This document shows positions 1 through 6,296 of a stretch of 6,509 nt of DNA, one piece after another. A program made the position numbers and the translations under genes. Every line of letters starts with the position of its first letter. Position 1 is the stretch's first letter. Source of the stretch: JBHHZM01 sp046758065 (GTDB lineage: Bacteria; Pseudomonadota; Alphaproteobacteria; JAAXGF01); NCBI GenBank assembly GCA_046758065.1, contig JBHHZM010000153.1, positions 1 to 6,509 on the forward strand. Reading direction: 5' to 3'. The notes under the pieces were generated by a model. The model made no database searches. It worked only from the letters and a program-made list of their open reading frames with translations, and was not told the origin of the DNA.

Positions 1-610
1 GGAACCAGTCGTAGCGGAACCAGTAGAGGTTCGCGAACTGCTGGTCGGGAAGCTGATAGAGCTTGCCCTCCGGCCCGGTGGTGAACGACTTGCCGATGAA
101 GTCGTCGACGTCGAGCGTCGGCAGCGTGACGTCCTTGCCCTCGCCGGCCATCCAGTCCGACAACGGGACGACGAGACCGTAACGGAAGTGCGTCCCGATG
201 AGGTCCGAATCGTTGATATAGGCGTCGAAGATGTTCTGGCCCGACTGCATCTGGGTCTGCAGCTTCTCGATCACGTCGCCTTCCTGGATCAGGTCGTGGG
301 TGACCTTGATTCCGGTGATCTCCTCGAACGCCTTGGCGAGCACCTTGGATTCGTACTCGTGGGTGGGAATGGTCTCGGAGACGACCTTGATCTCCATGCC
401 CTTGAACGGCTCGGCGGCCTTGATGAACCACGCCATCTCCTTGAGTTGCTCCGCCCTGGAAAGGGTCGAAGGTTGGAATTCGTTGTCCACCCACTTCTCC
501 GCCGCCGCCATGTCGGCCGACGCGGAGCCGGCGCCAAACGCCAGCGCGGCGCCGAGCGCCGCGCCGAGCAACCAGCGCTCGGCGATTTTTGTTTTTTTCA
601 ACCTAGACAT
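1..610 (-). CDS. glpV: Periplasmic glycerol-type ABC transporter substrate-binding protein, C-terminus outside window
   Basis: This is the solute-binding protein of the importer, exported to the periplasm to capture substrate (glycerol in the characterised Rhizobium system) and deliver it to GlpP/GlpQ. Residues 1-203 are visible, about a third of the size I recall for this family (well over 500 residues), and the frame is open to the left edge. A Sec signal peptide is clear: basic start (MSRLKKTK), hydrophobic Ala/Leu/Gly core at about residues 13-28, and a likely cut after A32 (ASA-D). The mature part has family-typical stretches such as ETIPTHEYES (79-88), a binding-protein-like domain I segment around 89-152, and LPDQQFANLYWFRYDW (187-202). 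The ATG at 610 is chosen because GGAGGG lies 8 nt upstream (619-624) and the signal peptide starts there. It is the last visible gene of the operon, 111 nt after the DUF2160 gene. The substrate is inferred from homology, not shown by the sequence. Confidence 0.9.
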   Translation of the reverse strand, partial: MSRLKKTKIAERWLLGAALGAALAFGAGSASADMAAAEKWVDNEFQPSTLSRAEQLKEMAWFIKAAEPFKGMEIKVVSETIPTHEYESKVLAKAFEEITGIKVTHDLIQEGDVIEKLQTQMQSGQNIFDAYINDSDLIGTHFRYGLVVPLSDWMAGEGKDVTLPTLDVDDFIGKSFTTGPEGKLYQLPDQQFANLYWFRYDWF

Positions 611-644
611 CCCGATGTCCCTCCGTAGCCTCCCGATTTCAGTT

Positions 645-661
645 TCCGAAGTCACTTCGGA
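645..661 (-). promoter_or_regulatory. Intercistronic stem-loop ahead of glpV
   Basis: A perfect 7-bp inverted repeat, TCCGAAG/CTTCGGA, with a 3-nt loop sits in the 111-nt gap between the DUF2160 gene and glpV. In the leftward mRNA it lies about 35 nt upstream of the glpV start codon and about 20 nt upstream of its Shine-Dalgarno. No T-run follows, so it does not look like an intrinsic terminator. In binding-protein operons such hairpins often act as RNA processing or stability elements that raise binding-protein output relative to the membrane genes; that role is inferred here. The rest of the gap (662-721) holds no feature I can support. Confidence 0.5.
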
Positions 662-721
662 CAGCGGCGCCGTTGACGCGGAGGCTCGTCGCCGACGGCG
701 CGCGCAAGACGTACCGGCCCC

Positions 722-1000
722 CTATCCCCAGCGCATGACGATGACCATCCACACCGCGGCGAGCGCGACGGCGAACCACAGGCTCGCATCGGTCGTCGCA
801 AGCCAGGCGAGATGGAGGTAGGCGCTGCCCAGGAGCCCGATGAACAGCCGATCGCCCCTGGTCGTTGCGATCGGCAGAAATCCCCGACGTTCGACGGTCG
901 GCGAGACGACGCCCCAAACGGTCATGGCGGTCAGCATCAGAGCGATGAGGCCGAAAAACACCGCCGTCGGCACGGTCCAGGCCATCCACTCCAGGGTCAT
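722..1000 (-). CDS. DUF2160 small integral membrane protein of the transporter operon
   Basis: A 92-residue membrane protein with three predicted helices, at about residues 9-32, 51-68 and 72-88. The sequence resembles the DUF2160 family: an EWMAWTVPTA-type N-terminus, a VWGVVSPTVERRGFLPI linker, then TTRGDRLFIGLLGSAYLHLAWL (47-67). The family is known from operons of this ABC transporter class, between the second permease gene and the binding-protein gene, which is its place here. No biochemical function is established to my knowledge; an accessory or assembly subunit of the permease complex is a reasonable inference. It starts at ATG 15 nt after the glpQ stop, with only a weak G-rich ribosome site, so it is probably translated by reinitiation or coupling. 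Its length is normal for the family and it is intact. Confidence 0.85.
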   Translation of the reverse strand: MTLEWMAWTVPTAVFFGLIALMLTAMTVWGVVSPTVERRGFLPIATTRGDRLFIGLLGSAYLHLAWLATTDASLWFAVALAAVWMVIVMRWG

Positions 1001-1015
1001 GGTCCCGCCGCCCCC

Positions 1016-1815
<800 letters not shown>

Positions 1816-1819
<4 letters not shown>

Positions 1820-2688
1820 GGCTTGTCTCCGGCCCCGACGTTCCTGAGCGCCTGGTAAAACAGCCAACTGAACAGCAGCACGATCAGGAAATAGATGATC
1901 GAGAAGGCCGCCGCCGGGCCGAGGTCGAACTGACCGATCGCTATTTTGACGAGGTGAATCGACAGAAAGGTGGTGGCATTGCCGGGGCCGCCGCCGGTCA
2001 GCACGAAGGGTTCGGCGTAGATCAGGAAGCTGTCCATGAAGCGCAGCAGCACCGCAATGGTCAGCACGCCGCGCATCTTGGGCAGTTGGATGTAGCGAAA
2101 GGTCGCCCAGGCCGAGGCCCCGTCGATGCGGGCCGCCTGGAAAAATGCTTCCGGGATCGCTCGCAGCCCGGCATAGGCCAGCAGGGCGACCAGCGGCGTC
2201 CAATGCCAGACCTCCATCAGGACCACGGTGATCCAGGCATCGAGCGGCGAAGCGGTATGGTCGAACTTGACGCCGAGGCCGTTGATCGCGACTCCGAGAA
2301 GCCCGATATCCGGGCGGGTGAAGATGATCCAGATCGTCCCGATCACATTCCACGGGATGAGCAGCGGCAGCGCCAGCAACACCAGGCTGGCGGAGGCGCC
2401 CCAACCACGCTTCGGCATCGCCAGCGCAATCAGCACGCCGAGCGGTATCTCGATCAGCAGCACGAGCCCGGAAAACAGGAACTGACGCCACAAGGCGTCG
2501 TGCAGACGGCGGTCGGCCAACGCCTCCTTGAACCAGTCGAGGCCGACGAAGACGCGCTGGCCGGGGCCGAAGATGTCCTGAACCGAATAATTGACGACGG
2601 TCATCAGCGGAATGATCGCGGAAAAGGCCACGATCACGAACACCGGCATGACCAGGAGCCAGGCTTTGTTGTCTTGCCATTTTTCCAT
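1816..2688 (-). CDS. glpP: ABC transporter inner-membrane permease, MalF/UgpA type
   Basis: A 290-residue permease and partner of GlpQ. Hydrophobic segments lie at about 8-33, 70-91, 102-123, 152-172, 207-230 and 258-281. The EAA-type coupling loop is at about 179-203 (PEAFFQAARIDGASAWATFR followed by YIQLP), and TGGGPGNAT at 231-239 is a typical MalF/UgpA-family loop. The ATG at 2688 (MEKWQDNKAW) is preferred over an in-frame start 14 codons upstream because it lies 16 nt after the glpT stop, follows a GGGGACCGGGA purine-rich stretch, and leaves a short cytoplasmic N-terminus before the first helix; the upstream choice would overlap glpT. The C-terminus ends in the ATGA overlap with glpQ. 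No damage is seen. Confidence 0.92.
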
Positions 2689-2704
2689 GGTCCCGGTCCC
2701 CGAA

Positions 2705-3790
2705 TCAGACCACCAGACGGCCGTCCGCATAGAGCTTCGTCGTCTCCGGCGAGAAGACGAGATAGCCGGTATCCGCCGGGACGGGTTGGGTCTCGCGCAC
2801 CCTCACCTTGACCGTTTGCGCGCCGAGCCGCGCCGTGACGATCCTGAACTCGCCATAGTCCTCGACTGTGTCGATCCCCGCCGCAACCGCCCCGTCCGCG
2901 GCGCCGTCGGCGATGTTCAGGCATTCCGGACGGACGCCGATTTCGAAGCGGCCGCCCATCCTTGCCGCCGCCGCCGCGATACCCGGGGAAAGCGCGATGC
3001 GCGCGCCCGCGGCGAGAGCGGCATCGCCGTCGAGCTCGCAGGGGATGAAGTTCATGCCGGGGCTGCCGATGAAATACCCGACGAAAGCATGCTGCGGCGC
3101 CTCGAAAAGTTCACGCGGGGTGCCGTTCTGAAGGACGCGGCCCTCGTACATCACGACGACCCGGTCCGCAAACGTCAGCGCTTCGTTCTGATCGTGGGTC
3201 ACGTAGATGAGCGTCAACCGGAGGCGCTTGTGAATCTCCTTCAGCTTGCGCCGCAAGAGCCACTTGAGATGAGGATCGATCACCGTCAGCGGTTCGTCGA
3301 AGAGAATCGCCGCGACGTCGTCCCTGACCAGCCCGCGGCCCAGCGATATCTTCTGCTTCACGTCGACCGTCACGCGCTGCGCGCGTCTTCCCAGATCGTC
3401 CGTGAGCTCGAGCATCTCGGCAACCTCATGAACCCGTTCGCGAATCCGGGTGGCGTTCATCTTGTGGTTGCGCAGCGGAAAAGCGAGGTTCTCGAAGACG
3501 GTCATGGTGTCGTATATGACCGGGAACTGGAACACCTGGGCGATATTGCGCCTTTCCGTCCTCAGACCGGTGACGTCGCGGTCGTCGAACAGAACCCGGC
3601 CGCGCGTCGGAGCGACCAGCCCGGAGATGACGTTGAGCAGCGTCGTCTTGCCGCAGCCGGACGGGCCGAGCAGGGCATAGGCGCCGCCGTCCTCCCAAAC
3701 GTGATCGAGCTGCTTGAGCGCCCAATCCCCATCGCCGGCGGGTGCGTCAACATAGGAATGGGCGACATCCTCAAGGACGATGCGCGCCAT
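2705..3790 (-). CDS. glpT: ABC transporter ATPase with degenerate signature motif
   Basis: A 361-residue MalK-like ATPase, one of two that should power GlpP/GlpQ. The Walker A is canonical (GPSGCGKT, 42-49), with Q-loop Q88, Walker B ending ILFDEP (162-167, catalytic Glu166) and switch His199 in VTHDQ. The ABC signature LSGGQ is absent: at the matching place (140-147) the protein reads VTVDVKQK, followed by ISLGRGL. A C-terminal OB-type regulatory domain runs from about residue 240, with FEIGVRPECLNI at 282-293. The same altered signature is familiar from GlpT-type proteins as I remember them, so it looks like a family trait, not a local mutation. The ATG at 3790 is supported by AAGGGGG about 5 nt upstream and overlaps the end of glpS by 20 bp. 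In-frame extensions further upstream lie inside glpS and are unlikely. Confidence 0.92.
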   Translation of the reverse strand: MARIVLEDVAHSYVDAPAGDGDWALKQLDHVWEDGGAYALLGPSGCGKTTLLNVISGLVAPTRGRVLFDDRDVTGLRTERRNIAQVFQFPVIYDTMTVFENLAFPLRNHKMNATRIRERVHEVAEMLELTDDLGRRAQRVTVDVKQKISLGRGLVRDDVAAILFDEPLTVIDPHLKWLLRRKLKEIHKRLRLTLIYVTHDQNEALTFADRVVVMYEGRVLQNGTPRELFEAPQHAFVGYFIGSPGMNFIPCELDGDAALAAGARIALSPGIAAAAARMGGRFEIGVRPECLNIADGAADGAVAAGIDTVEDYGEFRIVTARLGAQTVKVRVRETQPVPADTGYLVFSPETTKLYADGRLVV

Positions 3791-4883
3791 TTTTCCCCCT
3801 TCGATCCCCCCGCTTCGGCGCCGCCACCAGCCGGCCCCCCTCGTCAAATACGAACATGCTTGCAGGATCGACGTAAAGGCGAATCGTCTCGCCGATGTCG
3901 AGGCCGTGCACGCCCTCCTCGCGGGCAACCCAGGAAACGTCGTCGTGGACGACGTGGATAAACGTCTCGGAGCCACTGATCTCGGTGAGTTCGACGGTCG
4001 CCGGGAATGCCACGTCGCCCGCGGATTGACGCGCGAGACACACGCTGTTGGCGCGCATGCCGAAGTCGTAGCGTCCCGCGTGGAGACCGTTCATGTGAGG
4101 GGGCAAGGGCACACGGACATCGCGTCCGAGACGGACGCTGCCGTTCTCGACAACGCCCGCGATCATATTCATGGGGGGGTCGCTGAAGATCGCGCCGACG
4201 CGCGCGGTCGCCGGATTGTTGTAGACCTCGACCGTGGATCCGGACTGCAGCACGCGCCCTTCGTCCATGACGACGACGCTGCCTCCCAGCATCAGCGCCT
4301 CGTACGGTTCAGTCGTCGCGTAAACGACGATCGCGTCGCGGCGCCGGAAGATGGACCTCAGTTCGCTGCGCAGTTCCTCTCGCAGCTTGTAGTCGAGGTT
4401 GACGAGCGGTTCGTCGAGCAGCAGGAGATCGCTATCCTTGACGAGCGCCCGCGCAAGCGCCGTGCGCTGCTGCTGCCCGCCGCTGAGCGCCGACGGCAGG
4501 CGGTCCAGCAGATCCTCGATGTGGAACAGCGCGGCAGCCTCGCGCACGCGGCGGTTGATCTCCTCCCTGCCCAGCCGTGCGCGGCGCAACGGCGACGCGA
4601 TGTTGTCGTAAACCGAAACCGACGGGTAATTGATGAACTGCTGGTACACCATGGCGACGTTGCGCCGCCGAACGCTCAGCCCCGTCACGTCGCGTTCGCC
4701 GACCAGAACGTGTCCCGACGACGGCCGGTCGAGCCCCGCCATGAGCCGCATGAGCGTGGTCTTGCCCGCAAGCGTCGATCCGAGAAGGATGTTCAGGGAA
4801 CCGGGCGTGAGCCTAACGGTCGTCTCGTAGATATGGGTTTCCGCCTCGACCCGGCGGGTCACGTTTTCGAGCGTTAGCGTCAT
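3771..4883 (-). CDS. glpS: ABC transporter ATPase lacking the switch histidine
   Basis: A 370-residue MalK-like ATPase and the first gene of the transporter operon. Motifs in order: Walker A GSTLAGKT (35-42, lacking the usual Pro-Ser but keeping Gly, Lys and Thr), Q-loop in VYQQFINYPS (79-88), intact signature LSGGQQQR (133-140), Walker B LLLLDEP (153-159, Glu158), D-loop NLD (162-164). The switch region reads YATTEP (188-193), so Thr191 stands where MalK-type ATPases have His. A C-terminal regulatory domain follows from about 235 (YDFGMRANS, 272-280). The LAGKT Walker A and the TTEP switch are as I recall them for GlpS proteins. The ATG at 4883 is chosen because GGGGAGGGG precedes it directly and the protein then begins with the usual beta-strand (MTLTLENVT); an in-frame TTG 14 codons upstream is less likely. 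Its 3' end overlaps glpT by 20 bp. Confidence 0.92.
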   Translation of the reverse strand: MTLTLENVTRRVEAETHIYETTVRLTPGSLNILLGSTLAGKTTLMRLMAGLDRPSSGHVLVGERDVTGLSVRRRNVAMVYQQFINYPSVSVYDNIASPLRRARLGREEINRRVREAAALFHIEDLLDRLPSALSGGQQQRTALARALVKDSDLLLLDEPLVNLDYKLREELRSELRSIFRRRDAIVVYATTEPYEALMLGGSVVVMDEGRVLQSGSTVEVYNNPATARVGAIFSDPPMNMIAGVVENGSVRLGRDVRVPLPPHMNGLHAGRYDFGMRANSVCLARQSAGDVAFPATVELTEISGSETFIHVVHDDVSWVAREEGVHGLDIGETIRLYVDPASMFVFDEGGRLVAAPKRGDRRGKNGAHRP

Positions 4884-4892
4884 CCCCTCCCC
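4884..4892 (-). promoter_or_regulatory. Ribosome binding site deciding the glpS start
   Basis: The run GGGGAGGGG abuts the ATG at 4883. The GGAG core lies only about 3 nt from the start codon, which is closer than ideal, but it is the strongest purine tract near the gene. It supports ATG 4883 over the in-frame TTG at 4925, which has no comparable site. Confidence 0.55.
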
Positions 4893-5168
4893 AATTTCGT
4901 TGGCCGACGGGCGCGGATGTGTCAAGCGCCTTCACCATACCCGGCCACACTCTTTGATAGCCCATTTCGCACGGATTCGTAAGAACCCAGACGGTGAAAT
5001 CCGGGCGCCTCCCCGCACATTCGGGGAACGCCGCTTCCATGGCAACAATGATGGGGCTTCTTGCCGGCCGCGTGCGAGGATTGGACCCGCCGTTCACCGG
5101 ACAGGAAAAACACTACCCGAAGGTGACGGGTCGTCGACCGATGGCGCTCTCGGCGCGCCACAGCTTGG
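4893..5168 (-). other. Intergenic region between dksA and the transporter operon
   Basis: About 276 bases without a gene I can support. Short open frames exist on both strands, but their translations are Arg/Pro/Gly-rich, look like no known protein, and have no good ribosome sites. The stretch holds a weak terminator-like hairpin (5106-5131) and must contain the glpS promoter if the operon is transcribed separately. Two imperfect sigma-70-like candidates can be read leftward: TTACGA, a 17-nt spacer, then TATCAA (roughly 4954-4982); and an exact TTGACA at 4920-4925 that lacks a credible -10. Neither is convincing. I saw no clear operator palindrome for a GlpR-type repressor. Confidence 0.6.
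5106..5131 (-). terminator. Weak candidate intrinsic terminator downstream of dksA
   Basis: Read leftward, a 5-bp GC-rich stem ACCCG/CGGGT with a 7-nt loop (5115-5131) is followed after 4 nt by five T residues (5106-5110). The stem is short and the T-run is slightly displaced, so efficiency would be modest. It lies about 100 nt past the dksA stop codon and is the only hairpin plus T-run in the gap. It could separate the fliX-dksA transcripts from the transporter operon; this is inferred from sequence pattern alone. Confidence 0.35.
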
Positions 5169-5233
5169 CCCGGATTTCTCACTAAAGTCGCGGCACACGG
5201 GACGCCGCTCGTGACGTTGGTGAGAACTCCGGG
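5169..5233. repeat. 65-bp imperfect inverted repeat abutting the dksA stop codon
   Basis: Two 25-nt arms (5169-5193 and 5209-5233), each beginning CCCGGA when read inward, match at 20 of 25 positions around a 15-nt loop. The right arm ends on the base before the dksA TAA (5234-5236), so in the dksA mRNA the hairpin starts with no spacer after the stop codon. There is no T-run on either side, so it is not a standard intrinsic terminator; it may protect or process the 3' end. The core of the left arm, TTTCTCACTAAAGTCGCG, is a near copy (16/18) of the terminal repeat of the larger element at 6297-6422, so the two look like members of one repeat family. Confidence 0.75.
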
Positions 5234-5674
5234 TTAATCGTCGCGGTAGATTTTCTCGCGCCGCTCGTGACGCTCCTGGGCGTCGATACTCAAGGTCGCG
5301 ATGGGCCGGGCCTCGAGCCGGGACAAGCTGATGGGTTCGCCCGATTCCTCGCAGTAGCCATAGGTGCCATCCTCGATCCGCTTGAGGGCCGCATCGATCT
5401 TGCCGATCAGCTTGCGCGCGCGGTCCCGCGTTCTCAACTCGAGCGCACGGTCGGACTCGAGTGAAGCCCGATCGGCGAAATCGGCTTCCTGGGTCGTATC
5501 CTCCTGCAGGTTCTGAAGCGTCTGGTGCGACTCGTTGATAAGGTCTGCCCGCCACTTCAGGAGTTTCTGGCGGAAGTATTCCGTCTGCATCGAGTTCATG
5601 AACGGCTCCTTGGGCGACGGTCGGTAATCCGGCGGCATCGTGACCGACTCGCGCGATTCTTGACGTTTACTCAC
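5234..5674 (-). CDS. dksA: DksA/TraR-family RNA polymerase-binding transcription factor
   Basis: A 146-residue DksA, which binds in the secondary channel of RNA polymerase and, in E. coli, works with ppGpp to retune transcription of rRNA, amino-acid and flagellar genes. The N-terminal segment (PFMNSMQTEYFRQKLLKWR, 24-42) leads into the coiled coil, whose tip carries the functional acidic motif DFADRA (65-70). The zinc-finger region is recognisable (GYCEESGEPISLSRLEARP, 106-124) but three of the four Cys ligands of the E. coli protein are replaced: only C108 remains, with S111, S129 and A132 at the others, so zinc binding is unlikely. This is usual for alphaproteobacterial DksA as I recall. 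The GTG at 5674 has a GATGGGG site about 8 nt upstream; an ATG 12 codons later (5638) is the alternative. It follows fliX by 108 nt and may be transcribed from its own promoter. Confidence 0.93.
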   Translation of the reverse strand: MSKRQESRESVTMPPDYRPSPKEPFMNSMQTEYFRQKLLKWRADLINESHQTLQNLQEDTTQEADFADRASLESDRALELRTRDRARKLIGKIDAALKRIEDGTYGYCEESGEPISLSRLEARPIATLSIDAQERHERREKIYRDD

Positions 5675-5711
5675 TCGTATACCCCATCTCGCAGGCGTTC
5701 AAATCGGCTGG

Positions 5712-5740
5712 ACTATATGAATCTGCCGGCCCCGCCGCAA
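5712..5740 (-). promoter_or_regulatory. Candidate sigma-70 promoter of dksA
   Basis: Read leftward: TTGCGG (5735-5740), a spacer of exactly 17 nt, then TATAGT (5712-5717). The -10 matches TATAAT at 5 of 6 positions and the -35 matches TTGACA at 3 of 6. Initiation would fall near 5705, giving a leader of about 30 nt to the GTG start at 5674, with the Shine-Dalgarno inside it. It lies in the 108-nt gap after the fliX stop, so dksA could be expressed independently of the cell-cycle-controlled fliX promoter. This is a pattern match only. Confidence 0.5.
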
Positions 5741-5782
5741 GCCTGTCGATTCACCCTTCCGGAAGCACGGGTTGCCGGCGGA

Positions 5783-6202
5783 TTAGTCCACCAGGCCAAG
5801 CTTGGCGAGCTCGACCGAGGCTCTCAGTTCGATCTCGTCGAGAATCGCCGCGAGCCGGGGATCGTTCACGGTCTCCCTGTGCTCGCGCACCTGACGATGC
5901 AGACGGACGAGACGGTCGTGCGGGATCGAGCCCGTCAACAGGCCGAGCCGAATTTCGTCGAGGCGATCGAGGATATCGTGGCCGCGGCCGATGCCGCGCG
6001 ACCGCCCCTCGGTCGCGTCCGCGACTTCCTGAGCGGCGAGAATGCCGTCGACCGCGCCCACGGAAACGGCGCCCTGAACCCGCGCGACGGGCGGCGTTTC
6101 TTCCGGAATCCGTTCGGCGAAACCGCCGCGCCGGGAGCCGCGTCCAATCCGGCTCGACCGCGTTGGCGTCGGGTTGATTCTGCCGGGACCTGTGATTTTC
6201 AT
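5783..6202 (-). CDS. fliX: Flagellar assembly regulator FliX
   Basis: A 139-residue FliX-family protein. In Caulobacter crescentus, FliX works with the sigma-54 activator FlbD to couple completion of early flagellar structure to transcription of later flagellar genes. The family hallmarks are visible: the start MKITGPGRI, a variable basic linker (about 10-45), then a conserved C-terminal half with VGAVDGILAAQEV (48-60), a helical segment with GHDILDRLDEIRLGLLTG (74-91), and the end DPRLAAILDEIELRASVELAKL (114-135). The ATG at 6202 is chosen because the family begins MKI(T/S)GPG there; the in-frame start 21 codons upstream would add residues unlike the family. The ribosome site is weak. A CtrA box lies 72 nt upstream, fitting the known cell-cycle control of early flagellar genes. 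In related genomes the divergent neighbour is often a flagellar gene such as flgI, which is not recognisable here. Confidence 0.92.
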   Translation of the reverse strand: MKITGPGRINPTPTRSSRIGRGSRRGGFAERIPEETPPVARVQGAVSVGAVDGILAAQEVADATEGRSRGIGRGHDILDRLDEIRLGLLTGSIPHDRLVRLHRQVREHRETVNDPRLAAILDEIELRASVELAKLGLVD

Positions 6203-6274
6203 GAGCCAACCGAATCCGTGCGGAGACGCCAGCGGCCGCGAGTTATGGGCCGTCCTCAACATCACCGAGGGCGG

Positions 6275-6290
6275 TTAATAACGGCTTAAC
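6275..6290. promoter_or_regulatory. Perfect CtrA binding box upstream of fliX
   Basis: The sequence TTAA, seven bases (TAACGGC), then TTAAC is an exact match to the CtrA consensus TTAA-N7-TTAAC. Because the flanks are GG and CC (GGTTAA at the left edge, TTAACC at the right), the opposite strand also reads TTAA-N7-TTAACC, so the site has no obvious direction and could serve either side. It is 72 nt upstream of the fliX ATG. A CcrM-type GANTC site (GAATC, 6212-6216) lies between it and the start codon. CtrA is the alphaproteobacterial response regulator for cell-cycle and motility genes. No clear -10 hexamer could be assigned. Confidence 0.75.
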
Positions 6291-6296
6291 CCCTGA

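Noticed and set aside
588..600. A-rich run (A7 and A5 in the coding strand) at the start of glpV as a phase-variable slippage tract
   Set aside because: Runs of seven or fewer, encoding Lys-Lys-Thr-Lys in a normal basic signal-peptide start, are common; nothing suggests phase variation.
4920..4925. Exact TTGACA read leftward just upstream of glpS
   Set aside because: At spacings of 16-18 nt the -10 positions read CCAACG, CAACGA or AACGAA, none close to TATAAT, and initiation would fall on the ribosome site. Kept only as a remark in the intergenic entry.
5166..5181. TGGCCCGGATTTCTC as a sigma-54 promoter
   Set aside because: After GG and ten bases it reads TC, not the required GC, and it lies inside the inverted repeat. 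Other GG-N10-GC hits near 6460 lack the TGGC core.
5741..5782. Palindromic CTTCCGGAAG just after the fliX stop as a terminator
   Set aside because: The stem would be only about 3 bp with a 4-nt loop plus a few offset pairs, and no T-run follows.
5525..6289. Rightward open frame of about 250 codons across fliX and the fliX-dksA gap
   Set aside because: It is mostly antisense to fliX and part of dksA, contains no known motif, and ends at the CtrA box. It is best explained as a GC-driven shadow.
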